NCBI GenBank assembly: GCA_947458575.1
Contig: CANHBE010000006.1
Coordinates: 1-26,133, forward strand
Reading direction: 5' to 3'
Length of the DNA stretch: 26,133 nucleotides
From: Flavobacteriaceae bacterium
GTDB lineage: Bacteria; Bacteroidota; Bacteroidia; Flavobacteriales; Flavobacteriaceae
A model generated the notes under the pieces. It was not told the origin of the DNA. It made no database searches and saw nothing but the letters and a program-made list of their open reading frames with translations. Position numbers and translations under genes: made by a program. Below are positions 1 through 8,031 of the stretch, in pieces (positions within the stretch are counted from its first letter, which is position 1; every line of letters starts with the position of its first letter).

Positions 1-2
1 CA

Positions 3-848
3 GGTTCTGCGATTTTTCATCCTGAATCGGCAAGGATTTCAAATTTGGCATCCGGTGGAAAGCGGGGTTTGGCGCAATCGATATTTCAGGTAGGAGGTAA
101 TCTGGGGACGGCACTTGGTCCGCTTCTAGTAGCCTTGATTGTCGTACCACATGAACAGTTTTATATCCTTTGGTTTGTTGTTGCCGCTGTCATTGCGCTT
201 GGCATTATCAGTAAAATAGCTTATTGGTACCGAGAACATTTGGTTTACAGAAAACATAAGATAGCCCCATTTATCGAATTCCACGATCTTTCCCGTAGTC
301 GCGTGAAATGGAGCATTCTCATTTTGTTGATTGTCATTTTTTCAAAGTTTTTTTATTCCGCTAGCTTGTCGACCTATTATACATTTTTCTTGATGGATAA
401 GTTTCAGCTTTCGATTCGAGAAGCGCAATTTCACATGTTTATTTATTTGGTAGCCTACGCTTTAGGAACTATATTGGGTGGTCCGCTCGGGGACAAGTTT
501 GGTCGCAAATATGTTATTTGGTTCTCTGTATTTGGCGCTACACCATTTGCGCTGCTCCTTCCTTACGTGAATTTATTCTGGACAGACGTCTTGATGATTA
601 TAATAGGAGTTATTATTTCCTCTGCTTTTCCCGCAATCATCGTTTACGCTCAAGAATTGATCCCGAAAAAGCTTGGGATGATTTCCGGTTTGTTTTATGG
701 CTTTGCCTTCGGAATGGGTGCGCTGGGTTCAGCATTATTGGGTATTCTAGCCGATTATACGTCTATTCAGTTTGTTTATTTTGTCTGCTCTTTTCTACCG
801 ATAATTGGTGTTATCTGTTACTTTCTGCCCAATCTTAAGAAGAAATAG
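3..848 (+). CDS. fsr: MFS transporter, fosmidomycin resistance (Fsr) type, 5' end outside window
   Basis: This is the C-terminal 281 residues of a 12-helix major facilitator exporter of the inner membrane. The frame is open from base 3 with no start codon, so the gene begins before the window. The segment HPE...ASGGKRGLAQSIFQVGGN followed by GPLLVALIV is characteristic of the Fsr family (fosmidomycin/drug:H+ antiporters). The second half carries an MFS loop motif, GDKFGRK, at bases 492-512 and several hydrophobic helices, ending in a lysine-rich tail. A TTG at 45 could be called as a start, but the conserved residues before it show that it is internal. Family assignment is confident. The actual substrate is not known from sequence; many Fsr homologues are annotated only by similarity. 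Confidence 0.85.
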   Translation, partial: GSAIFHPESARISNLASGGKRGLAQSIFQVGGNLGTALGPLLVALIVVPHEQFYILWFVVAAVIALGIISKIAYWYREHLVYRKHKIAPFIEFHDLSRSRVKWSILILLIVIFSKFFYSASLSTYYTFFLMDKFQLSIREAQFHMFIYLVAYALGTILGGPLGDKFGRKYVIWFSVFGATPFALLLPYVNLFWTDVLMIIIGVIISSAFPAIIVYAQELIPKKLGMISGLFYGFAFGMGALGSALLGILADYTSIQFVYFVCSFLPIIGVICYFLPNLKKK

Positions 849-942
849 AACTGATGGAAAAACATCGACTTTTGCCAAGATTGGTGAATTCAGTTGGACC
901 ATATCATTGAATCTGTTAGGTTATTCTTCTTTTTTTGCACAG

Positions 943-1078
943 ATGATCGAGAGGATTGCTGAACTAGTTCCGATTTCAGCCTGGAGAGTTAGAGCTAATC
1001 TCCGAAGTGGAAATAGACTTTTTAGCAGAAAGTTTCTACTCAAAAGAAGAAACTACTTTTTGTCGAGATAATGATGAT
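943..1078 (+). pseudogene. possible decayed N-terminus of a Crp/Fnr-type regulator
   Basis: An ATG at 943 follows a promoter-like TTTTTTTGCAC and opens a frame reading MIERIAELVPIS. Dropping one base near 981 continues it as GELELISEVEIDFLAESFYS and then KEETTFCRDN. The pattern of a short helix, a P-[IL]-S turn, an E-rich helix and a lysine-rich strand resembles the start of flavobacterial Crp/Fnr proteins. No cyclic-nucleotide-binding core or HTH follows, because the GlcD-like gene's promoter begins at about 1090. This is a pattern-based guess. The 290-base gap otherwise holds nothing convincing except a weak hairpin, AGTTTCT/AGAAACT, at 1031-1054. Confidence 0.22.
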
Positions 1079-1089
1079 TTTCTTTTGAC

Positions 1090-1120
1090 TTGGTCATCTC
1101 TTTTCAAAGCACTAATTTTA
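1090..1120 (+). promoter_or_regulatory. predicted promoter of the FAD-linked dehydrogenase
   Basis: TTGG at 1090-1093 is separated by 19 bases from TAATTTTA at 1113-1120. The latter matches the Bacteroidota -7 box TAnnTTTG in 7 of 8 positions. The start codon at 1139 leaves a short leader of about 12 bases after the expected transcription start. Confidence 0.45.
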
Positions 1121-1138
1121 CCAATCAATATCTAAATT

Positions 1139-2554
1139 ATGATTACTACATCGCAAATCACACCTCAAATTTTGGATAAACTGGTTGACATTGTTGGCGA
1201 GAAAAATGTATTTACCGATCTGGAAACGCGGAAACGCTACGGACACGATGAGACGGAAGATTTTGTTTTTCCACCGGGAGTTGTAGTAAAACCTGGCACA
1301 AGTCAAGAAATTTCCGCAATTTTAAGAATGGCAAATGAAGATTTGATTCCGGTAACCGCAATAGGGGCTCGCACCGGATTAAGTGGCGGCGCACTGGCTA
1401 TTTACGAAGGAATTGGTTTGTCAATGGAGCGATTCAATCAGATTTTGCAGATTGATGAACAGAATTTGCAAGTAACGGTCGAGCCGGCTGTAATAACACA
1501 AGTTTTGCGTGAAGCAGTGGCGGAGAAAGGTCTTTTTTACCCTCCGGATCCCAGTAGTCAAGGAAGCTGCTGGATTGGCGGTAATGTGGCTGAAAATGCC
1601 GGCGGAGCTCGTGCCGTAAAGTATGGTGTGACCAAAGATTATGTTTTAAATCTAGAGGTGGTATTGGCTAATGGAGAGATTATTTGGACAGGTGCCAATA
1701 CTTTAAAGAATTCTACAGGTTATAACTTAACGCAACTGATGGTGGGCAGCGAGGGAACCTTGGGAATCATCACCAAGATTGTCATGAAATTGTTGCCGCA
1801 GAACACCCATAATATCTTGATGCTTGTTCCTTTTTTTAAAGCAGATCAAGCCTGTGAAGCGGTTTCAGCTATTTTTAGAGCAGGAATTGTTCCAAGTGCG
1901 TTGGAGTTTATGGAACGCGATGCGATAGATTGGGCCATACGTTATGTTGATGGTGTTAATGTTGCAATTGGCTCTGAGATTGAGGCGCATTTGTTGATTG
2001 AGGTGGACGGCAATTATCCCGATGTTCTTTTTCAAGAGGCGGAAAAGATTATGGGTGTTTTAGAACGGTTTGAAATTGATGAAGTTTTATTTGCAGACAC
2101 AGAGGATCAAAAAAATGCACTTTGGAAAATGCGACGAGCAGTGGGAGAGGCTGTAAAGTCAAATTCTATCTATAAAGAAGAGGATACAGTGGTTCCGCGC
2201 TACCAATTGTCTACGCTTTTAAAAGGTATTAAAGAGATTGGAAAAAAATACGGTTTTCATTCGGTTTGTTACGGACATGCCGGTGACGGGAATCTGCATG
2301 TCAATATTGTGAAAGGCGACATGTCTGAGCAGGATTGGAATATCGAGGTGACAAAAGGAATCCGAGAGATTTTTGAATTGACTGTTTCGTTAAAAGGAAC
2401 ATTATCCGGAGAACACGGGATTGGATATGTGCAGAAAAATTATATGGATATCGCTTTCAATAATGCGCAACTCCAATTGATGAAAGGTATTAAAGATGTT
2501 TTTGACCCCAACGGTATTTTGAATCCAGGAAAGATTTTCCCGGATAGTGTATAG
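1139..2554 (+). CDS. FAD-linked oxidase, GlcD / D-lactate dehydrogenase type
   Basis: This 471-residue flavoprotein probably oxidises a 2-hydroxyacid (glycolate or D-lactate) to the 2-oxoacid and passes electrons to the respiratory chain or another acceptor. The N-terminal FAD-binding type 4 domain (about 35-220) contains GARTGLSGGA at 76-85, PPDPSSQ at 135-141 and GGNVAENAGG at 147-156. The FAD-linked oxidase C-terminal domain carries GHAGDGNLHVN at 379-389, GEHGIG at 424-429 and FDPNGILNPGK at 455-465. Length fits a stand-alone GlcD-like subunit. No GlcE/GlcF or lactate permease lies beside it, so substrate choice is open. It is transcribed alone, between the Fsr gene and a convergent minus-strand cluster. 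Confidence 0.9.
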   Translation: MITTSQITPQILDKLVDIVGEKNVFTDLETRKRYGHDETEDFVFPPGVVVKPGTSQEISAILRMANEDLIPVTAIGARTGLSGGALAIYEGIGLSMERFNQILQIDEQNLQVTVEPAVITQVLREAVAEKGLFYPPDPSSQGSCWIGGNVAENAGGARAVKYGVTKDYVLNLEVVLANGEIIWTGANTLKNSTGYNLTQLMVGSEGTLGIITKIVMKLLPQNTHNILMLVPFFKADQACEAVSAIFRAGIVPSALEFMERDAIDWAIRYVDGVNVAIGSEIEAHLLIEVDGNYPDVLFQEAEKIMGVLERFEIDEVLFADTEDQKNALWKMRRAVGEAVKSNSIYKEEDTVVPRYQLSTLLKGIKEIGKKYGFHSVCYGHAGDGNLHVNIVKGDMSEQDWNIEVTKGIREIFELTVSLKGTLSGEHGIGYVQKNYMDIAFNNAQLQLMKGIKDVFDPNGILNPGKIFPDSV

Positions 2555-2665
2555 TATTTTCACAAAAGGTCCACAGGGTTTTTAGGTGAAGAGCATTATG
2601 AAAATAGATAAAGACATAGTGTCCTTTTAGATATTGTATTGGCGTTTGCTGTTGAAATAGGTCAA

Positions 2666-2776
2666 CTAATCTCTTTTTGGACTATTTTTTTTATCGCGTT
2701 TTTCTGCTTTTTTTTCTTTTGCTGTTTTGAGCGGTTCTTTTTTTACGGTTTTTTTCGCGTCTTGACCTTTAGCCAT
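2666..2776 (-). CDS. very small lysine-rich protein (36 aa)
   Basis: On the minus strand an ATG at 2776 opens 36 codons ending in TAG at 2666-2668. The product begins MAKGQDAKKTVKKEP and continues with lysine, alanine and glutamate to a C-terminus PKRD. Thirteen of the first 27 residues are lysine or arginine. An A-rich leader (AAAAATAAAACC) precedes the ATG, as is common in Bacteroidota. The opposite strand has a longer frame here, but it encodes an implausible phenylalanine-rich product that merely mirrors the lysine codons. Small basic MAKG-type proteins are common in flavobacteria and generally have no assigned function; nucleic-acid binding is a guess from charge. It lies 59 bases downstream of the secreted-protein gene on the same strand. 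Confidence 0.6.
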   Translation of the reverse strand: MAKGQDAKKTVKKEPLKTAKEKKAEKRDKKNSPKRD

Positions 2777-2835
2777 GGTTTTATTTTTATGATGAATAGT
2801 ATTTCAGTAAAGATAGATTTAATTCTCAGCGGTTT

Positions 2836-3417
2836 CTATAATCCCAGCTGTTTTTTTATGACGTCATCTACTATACTTTTTAAATAGGTACGTTGATCGA
2901 CATCATCCAAATTGATGAATTTCCATTCGTTTTTTGTACTCTCATCAGCGATCGCAATCAACTTTGAGATTCTCCGAACATTGAAACTATTGCGTTTGGG
3001 TTCAAAAGTAACGTCTCTACTTTGGTCTTTTTCTCTCAGAAAATTGGCCTCGATGAGGGAAGTGTTTGAGTCTAGTTTGTTTTCGAAAAAGTAACGTACG
3101 GGATTTTTATAGGAAACAATACAATACACTTTACCGTCAATTGTTTGAACGGGTCCATATTGAAAAACAGGACTTACCAACTGCAAGCGCATACGGTATT
3201 TTTCATTCTGATAATCGGTATCGAGTTTGTCTAAAAATTTTATTTTGCCTGATTGCTCAACGATTTTCGGGTAAGTAAGATTCAACACAGCTTCGAAATC
3301 CATGTTGTAGTTGGCATCATATATTTTCTTGGTAGCGACTTTAAGCTGTTCCAGATTTTGAGAAAACCCCGAAAGGCTGAGAACTAGAGTAACGAAGAGT
3401 AAAATTTGCTTTTTCAT
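2836..3417 (-). CDS. exported protein of unknown function
   Basis: The 193-residue product starts with a Sec signal peptide: MKKQ, then a hydrophobic ILLFVTLVLSLSGFS core and a cleavage-like SQ at about 19-20. The mature part opens with an amphipathic helix (EQLKVATKKIYDANYNMDF) and continues as mixed beta strands, ending VDDVIKKQLGL. There is no lipobox, membrane helix after the signal, or T9SS tail, so a periplasmic location is likely. I do not recognise a named family; the layout resembles small NTF2-like or DUF proteins of Bacteroidota. It lies just downstream of secA on the same strand but is separated by an intrinsic terminator and has its own -7 box. Confidence 0.8.
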   Translation of the reverse strand: MKKQILLFVTLVLSLSGFSQNLEQLKVATKKIYDANYNMDFEAVLNLTYPKIVEQSGKIKFLDKLDTDYQNEKYRMRLQLVSPVFQYGPVQTIDGKVYCIVSYKNPVRYFFENKLDSNTSLIEANFLREKDQSRDVTFEPKRNSFNVRRISKLIAIADESTKNEWKFINLDDVDQRTYLKSIVDDVIKKQLGL

Positions 3418-3434
3418 CTTTAAAATGTTTTTGT

Positions 3435-3442
3435 CGAAGATA
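3435..3442 (-). promoter_or_regulatory. -7 box for the exported protein gene
   Basis: The minus strand reads TATCTTCG, 7 of 8 matches to TAnnTTTG, 17 bases before the start codon. Its first T is also the last base of the secA terminator T-tract. Confidence 0.4.
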
Positions 3443-3475
3443 AAAAATCCCCAACTGCTTTCACAATCGGGGATT
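3442..3475 (-). terminator. intrinsic terminator of secA
   Basis: AATCCCC (3446-3452) and GGGGATT (3469-3475) form a perfect 7-bp stem. On the minus strand it is followed by six T residues (3447-3442). It lies about 30 bases after the secA stop. Confidence 0.8.
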
Positions 3476-3505
3476 ATTTTTTAATTCTGATTCGTGGGGA
3501 ATTTG

Positions 3506-6500
3506 TTAATCATTTACCAGAATCCACTCTCCAGAGCTCAGTAAGCTTTCCGCTTTCTTATATTTCATGCTTTCTGTTTTGCCGCTCATGACATGTTTGA
3601 TTGTCACATTATCATTGCGATTAATTTTCGGCATTTCTCGGGTAATCGTCTCTGTAACTTGACGTTGTTGCGTTTGTCCGGCTTCCTTGTTTTGTTGGGC
3701 TAAAGTGTCACTATTAGGCACTTCATCTTTACTGGTTTTGTAATTCTCTTTTACCTTTACCTGTCTTGCTTCTTGAATTGATGGTGCATTTTGTTGCGGT
3801 AAGTCACCCTTAAATAGGAATGAGATTACCTCTTTATTGACGCCATTCAACATAGAACTGAACAAGTTATAAGCTTCAAACTTATAAATGAGCAAAGGGT
3901 CTTTTTGTTCGTGTACCGCTAATTGAACTGACTGTTTCAGTTCATCCATTTTTCGCAAGTGCTTTTTCCAGGCCTCATCAACAATAGCCAATGTGATATT
4001 CTTTTCGAAATCCGCAATCAGCTGTTTTCCTTCGCTTTCGAACGCTTTCTTCAAGTCGGTCACCACATTTAGCGTTTTAATTCCATCTGTAAATGGAACG
4101 ACGATACGCTCAAATTGGTTGTTTTGATCTTGATACACATTGGCGATGATCGGAAAAGCTTCACGGGCAGATCTTTCTGTTTTTTCCGTGTAGAATTCCA
4201 TAGCGGCTTTGTATACTTTTCCTGTCAATTCTACTTCGCTCATTTTTTCAAATTCGTTAGGCGAAACAGGTGAAGTGATAGAAAAGAAGCGTATCAACTC
4301 AAATTCAAAATTCTTGAAGTCATTAGCAGACTTATTCGAGGACACGATTACTTCGCTGGTATCATACATCATATTGGCGATATCCACTTTCAATCGCTCT
4401 CCATGAAGGGCATGTCTTCGACGTTTGTAAACGACCTCACGCTGTGCATTCATGACGTCATCATATTCCAGTAATCGTTTACGAATTCCGAAGTTGTTTT
4501 CTTCTACTTTTTTCTGTGCGCGTTCGATTGATTTGGTCATCATGGAATGTTGAATAACTTCACCTTCTTTGAGTCCCATTCTGTCCATGATTTTGGCAAC
4601 ACGTTCAGATCCAAATAATCGCATCAGGTTGTCCTCCAATGAAACATAAAATTGAGAACTTCCCACATCTCCTTGACGACCTGCACGACCACGTAACTGT
4701 CGGTCAACACGTCTAGAATCATGTCTTTCGGTGCCAACAATTGCTAGTCCGCCAGCAGCTTTGACTTCGGGAGATAATTTAATGTCTGTTCCACGACCCG
4801 CCATGTTGGTAGCGATCGTTACAACTCCAGCTTTTCCGGCTTCTTCCACAATCTGCGCTTCTTGCTTGTGCATTTTAGCATTCAAGACATTGTGTGGAAT
4901 ATTGCGCATTTTCAACATTCGGCTTAATAGTTCGGAAATTTCCACCGACGTAGTTCCAATTAAAACCGGACGTCCCGCTTGTGAAAGCTCAGTGACATCT
5001 TCGATAACGGCATTGAACTTTTCTCTAGTTGTTTTATAAATCAAATCTTCCTTGTCTTTACGAGCCATCGGACGATTGGTTGGAATTTCTACCACATCCA
5101 ACTTATAAATTTCCCACAACTCACCGGCTTCCGTCACAGCTGTTCCCGTCATTCCAGCTAATTTGCTGTACATTCTAAAGTAGTTTTGCAAAGTGACCGT
5201 GGCAAAAGTTTGCGTTGCTGCTTCAATCTTCACATTTTCTTTGGCTTCGATTGCTTGGTGTAAACCGTCAGAATAACGACGTCCATCCATGATTCGACCT
5301 GTTTGCTCATCGACGATGAGAATTTTGTTGTCCATGATTACATATTCCACATCTTTTTCAAATAAAGAATACGCTTTCAGAAGTTGTGTCAGGGTGTGAA
5401 TACGTTCGCTTTTGATAGAGAAATCCTGAAACAATTTTTCTTTTTCTTCTGCTTCTTTGTCTTTATCGAGCCCCAATTTTTCTATGCGGGCAATCTCAGT
5501 TCCGATATCTGGTAGCAAGAAGAAAGTCTCGTCGGTATCAGAGGATAGAAATTTAATTCCATTATCTGTGAGTTCAACCTGATTGTTCTTTTCTTCAATA
5601 ACAAAATACAACGCCTCATCAATTTTGTGCATGTCGCGGTTGTTGTCCTGCATGTACTGATTTTCTGTTTTTTGAAGCAATTGTTTGATTCCTTCTTCAC
5701 TGAGAAACTTAATCAAGGCTTTGTTCTTTGGCAAACTTCTGTATGCTCTTAACAGATTGAATCCTCCGTCTTTCATATTGCCTTCCTTTACGAGACGCTT
5801 GGCCTCGGTGAGGAATCCATTTGACAACTGGCGCTGCAAGTTGACAAGGTTTTCTATTTTTGGTTTGAGTTCATTGAATTCGTGTCGATCACCCTGTGGC
5901 ACCGGTCCGGAAATGATTAATGGTGTACGAGCATCGTCTATCAAAACTGAATCGACCTCATCGACGATGGCGTAGTTGTGTTTACGCTGCACCAAATCAT
6001 CAGGCGAATGCGCCATATTGTCTCTCAAGTAATCAAAACCGAATTCGTTGTTGGTTCCGTAAGTAATATCGGCATCATACGCTTTCTTACGTTCTGCTGT
6101 GTTCGGTTGATAATTATCGATACATTCAACAGTTAAACCGTGAAACTCAAACAGAGGTGCTTTCCAAGTGCTATCTCGCTTTGCAAGGTAATCGTTTACT
6201 GTTACTAAATGAACACCGTTCCCTGTTAGTGCGTTAAGGTAGAGAGGAAGTGTCGCAACTAAAGTTTTACCTTCACCGGTTTGCATTTCGGCAATTTTCC
6301 CGCTGTGCAATACCATTCCACCGATTAGCTGCACATCGTAGTGAATCATGTCCCAAGTAATTTCTTTTCCTGCGGCATTCCATGAATTAGCCCAAACGGC
6401 TGTATCTCCGACAATATTGATGTATGACTTTGTGGCTGAAAGTTCACGATCTTTCGGAGTTGCTGTTACAGTCAATTGTGTGTTTTCCTTAAATCTACGG

Positions 6501-6859
6501 GCAGTTTCCTTGACAACTGCGAACGCTTCTGGTAGTATTTCGTTAAGGGTTTTCTCTGATATTTCGTAAGCTTCTTTTTCGAGTGAATCTATAGTAGCAT
6601 ATAGGTCTTCTCTCTTGTCGATATCTGTGGTTGCTTCTGCTTCTTGAAGTAGCGCTCCAATTTTCTGATCTTTCTCTGCTCGAGCCTGTTTGATTCTTTC
6701 TTTAAATTGAGCTGTTTTTGCTCGAAGTTCATCGTGGGACAAATTGGCAAGTGACGCTTCAGCGGCTTTTATTTTTGCAATTGTTCCTTGTAAGGCGCTG
6801 ACGTCTTTCTTTGATTTATCACCGACAAATATTTTTAAAATATTATTTATGAAACTCAT
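3506..6859 (-). CDS. secA: preprotein translocase ATPase SecA
   Basis: SecA is the ATPase motor that drives unfolded preproteins through SecYEG. The 1117-residue length is typical for Bacteroidota, which carry insertions compared with the roughly 900-residue proteobacterial form. Visible motifs are Walker A, MQTGEGKT, at 192-199; VDEVDSVLIDDARTPLIISG (nucleotide-binding domain 1 DEAD box); GTTSVEISELLSRM; GRGTDIKL; GRAGRQGD; and the helical scaffold segment NNFGIRKRLLEYDDVMN. The start MSFINNILKIFVGDK fits the family, with a -7 box 35 bases upstream. The C-terminal 40 residues lack the usual cysteine-rich zinc motif and end GEWILVND. It is transcribed alone, between two intrinsic terminators. 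Confidence 0.98.
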   Translation of the reverse strand: MSFINNILKIFVGDKSKKDVSALQGTIAKIKAAEASLANLSHDELRAKTAQFKERIKQARAEKDQKIGALLQEAEATTDIDKREDLYATIDSLEKEAYEISEKTLNEILPEAFAVVKETARRFKENTQLTVTATPKDRELSATKSYINIVGDTAVWANSWNAAGKEITWDMIHYDVQLIGGMVLHSGKIAEMQTGEGKTLVATLPLYLNALTGNGVHLVTVNDYLAKRDSTWKAPLFEFHGLTVECIDNYQPNTAERKKAYDADITYGTNNEFGFDYLRDNMAHSPDDLVQRKHNYAIVDEVDSVLIDDARTPLIISGPVPQGDRHEFNELKPKIENLVNLQRQLSNGFLTEAKRLVKEGNMKDGGFNLLRAYRSLPKNKALIKFLSEEGIKQLLQKTENQYMQDNNRDMHKIDEALYFVIEEKNNQVELTDNGIKFLSSDTDETFFLLPDIGTEIARIEKLGLDKDKEAEEKEKLFQDFSIKSERIHTLTQLLKAYSLFEKDVEYVIMDNKILIVDEQTGRIMDGRRYSDGLHQAIEAKENVKIEAATQTFATVTLQNYFRMYSKLAGMTGTAVTEAGELWEIYKLDVVEIPTNRPMARKDKEDLIYKTTREKFNAVIEDVTELSQAGRPVLIGTTSVEISELLSRMLKMRNIPHNVLNAKMHKQEAQIVEEAGKAGVVTIATNMAGRGTDIKLSPEVKAAGGLAIVGTERHDSRRVDRQLRGRAGRQGDVGSSQFYVSLEDNLMRLFGSERVAKIMDRMGLKEGEVIQHSMMTKSIERAQKKVEENNFGIRKRLLEYDDVMNAQREVVYKRRRHALHGERLKVDIANMMYDTSEVIVSSNKSANDFKNFEFELIRFFSITSPVSPNEFEKMSEVELTGKVYKAAMEFYTEKTERSAREAFPIIANVYQDQNNQFERIVVPFTDGIKTLNVVTDLKKAFESEGKQLIADFEKNITLAIVDEAWKKHLRKMDELKQSVQLAVHEQKDPLLIYKFEAYNLFSSMLNGVNKEVISFLFKGDLPQQNAPSIQEARQVKVKENYKTSKDEVPNSDTLAQQNKEAGQTQQRQVTETITREMPKINRNDNVTIKHVMSGKTESMKYKKAESLLSSGEWILVND

Positions 6860-6893
6860 AATAGCGTAGGGTATTCGTGATTTATAAAGTGCG

Positions 6894-6901
6894 CAAATTT
6901 A
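6894..6901 (-). promoter_or_regulatory. -7 box of the secA promoter
   Basis: The minus strand reads TAAATTTG, a full match to TAnnTTTG, followed by CGC. The start codon lies 34 bases downstream. The -33 region falls within the preceding gene's terminator hairpin and has no TTTG. Confidence 0.7.
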
Positions 6902-6929
6902 AACAAAAAAAAAGCCTCAGGAGAGACTT
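6902..6929 (-). terminator. intrinsic terminator of the DUF2795 gene
   Basis: On the minus strand AAGTCTC (6929-6923) pairs with GAGGCTT (6918-6912) across a TCCT loop, with one G-U pair. Seven Ts, a G and more Ts follow. It lies 23 bases past the DUF2795 stop. Confidence 0.75.
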
Positions 6930-6951
6930 TTCATAGGTTTTATTATTTTTC

Positions 6952-7173
6952 TTAATATTCATCCTCGTTCCAAAGGTAATCTTCGTCAGTTGGATAATCC
7001 GGCCAAATTTCTTCCATCGATTCGTATATCTCACCTTCATCCTCAATGGATTGAAGATTTTCTACAACTTCAAGTGGGGCACCAGCTCTAATAGCATAAT
7101 CAATGAGTTCATCTTTGGTTGCTGGCCACGGCGCATCGCTCAAATAGGATGCTAATTCTAATGTCCAATACAT
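6952..7173 (-). CDS. small acidic DUF2795 family protein
   Basis: The 73-residue product begins MYWTLELASYLSDAPWPATK and ends WPDYPTDEDYLWNEDEY. This nearly invariant sequence is a conserved Bacteroidota protein of the DUF2795 group. The N-terminal half predicts helices with a PWPATKDELIDYA segment; the C-terminal third is very rich in Asp, Glu and Trp. It should be cytoplasmic and has no catalytic motif. DUF2795 function is not established. Strict conservation and a strong own promoter suggest high expression. It is monocistronic, with its terminator directly upstream of the secA promoter. Confidence 0.92.
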   Translation of the reverse strand: MYWTLELASYLSDAPWPATKDELIDYAIRAGAPLEVVENLQSIEDEGEIYESMEEIWPDYPTDEDYLWNEDEY

Positions 7174-7198
7174 CTTCTTACGATTTTTAGGTTTTGTG

Positions 7199-7229
7199 CA
7201 AAAATAATTTTTTTACTGAAAAAGTCAAG
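7199..7229 (-). promoter_or_regulatory. promoter of the DUF2795 gene
   Basis: On the minus strand CTTG (7229-7226) is followed after 19 bases by TATTTTTG (7206-7199), a full match to TAnnTTTG. The start codon is 25 bases downstream. This is one of the best-formed promoters in the window. Confidence 0.7.
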
Positions 7230-7276
7230 TAAAAATTGATTTATTTTAAATAAAGTTAAGAACGTGGTTTTTTAAA

Positions 7277-7375
7277 TTCCAAAAAGGAAAAATCCAAATA
7301 CCAAATTTGGTGGATTTTAAATGTCCGTCATTATTGGATTTTGGAATTTCAATATTGGAATTTCCTTTAATTTTA
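7277..7375. repeat. TCCAAA-type repeat with inverted arms
   Basis: The gap between the adenosyltransferase and DUF2795 genes holds several copies of ATTCCAA / ATCCAAA on one side and their complements TTGGATTTTGGAATTTC and TTGGAATTTCC on the other. It includes a local hairpin around ACCAAATTTGGT (7302-7313). The right edge reaches the adenosyltransferase stop codon, so it may fold in that mRNA's 3' end. It is the same repeat class as at 12117-12178. Confidence 0.6.
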
Positions 7376-7942
7376 TTTCCTTGGAATCCATTTTACTTCC
7401 TCAGCGTTCAAGTCTGAGGACAACTTCCGTGCCAGTACAAAAAGGTAGTCAGAAAGGCGGTTTAGGTACTTTATTGCGATCGGATTTATCGGTTCTTGAT
7501 GATCTAAATGCACAGACAAACGCTCGGCTCTGCGACACACACAGCGCGCAATGTGACAATATGACACTGTTGTATGTCCGCCCGGCAAAACAAAGTGTGT
7601 CATGGGTGGCAGACTTTCTTCCATCGTATCGATTTCCTTTTCTAAAAGTTCTATATCGCTCTCCAGGATTCCCAAGTTCTTGAGTCGCTTTTCTCCGCTT
7701 TTGAGTAGTTCTTTTTCCGGTGGTGTGGCGAGAATGGCCCCGACCGTAAACAGTCGATCTTGAATCTCTATCAAAACGCTCTTATAATGAGCATCAATAT
7801 TTTGGTCGCGTATGAGTCCGATATGCGAATTTAATTCGTCTACCGTACCATAACTTTCGATGCGAATATGGTCTTTAGAAACCCGAGTGCCACCAAATAG
7901 CGCGGTTGTTCCTTGATCTCCGGTCTTAGTATATACTTTCAT
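7373..7942 (-). CDS. cob(I)alamin adenosyltransferase, PduO type
   Basis: This 189-residue ATP:cob(I)alamin adenosyltransferase makes adenosylcobalamin, the cofactor of enzymes such as methylmalonyl-CoA mutase. The N-terminal KVYTKTGDQGTTALFGG (2-18) is the ATP-binding loop of the PduO/MMAB family. SYGTVDELNSHIG follows, then the five-helix bundle with LPGG and CRRAERLSV near the C-terminus, where the conserved RxxxRR-type residues sit. Length is normal. It is a single gene in the minus-strand run; no B12 synthesis or mutase gene is next to it, and no riboswitch is visible in the 89-base gap upstream. The product is soluble and forms a trimer in characterised relatives. Confidence 0.95.
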   Translation of the reverse strand: MKVYTKTGDQGTTALFGGTRVSKDHIRIESYGTVDELNSHIGLIRDQNIDAHYKSVLIEIQDRLFTVGAILATPPEKELLKSGEKRLKNLGILESDIELLEKEIDTMEESLPPMTHFVLPGGHTTVSYCHIARCVCRRAERLSVHLDHQEPINPIAIKYLNRLSDYLFVLARKLSSDLNAEEVKWIPRK

Positions 7943-8031
7943 GTCGATTTACAATTAGTTTTTTTATGCAAGTAATCGGTCGTTTTATGCGTGATTTTTC
8001 AAATACTTATCGAAAAATGGCAGTCGCAAAT

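Noticed and set aside
805..1071. Plus-strand 88-codon frame after the Fsr gene
   Set aside because: It overlaps the Fsr coding end, has no good start context and no family resemblance as a whole; only its last part is discussed as a possible remnant.
2639..2887. Plus-strand 82-codon frame rich in phenylalanine
   Set aside because: It is the complement of lysine codons of the minus-strand small gene and runs into the exported-protein gene; composition is implausible for a real protein.
7321..7683. Plus-strand 120-codon frame opposite the adenosyltransferase
   Set aside because: It begins in a repeat and otherwise mirrors a well-conserved PduO-type gene on the other strand.
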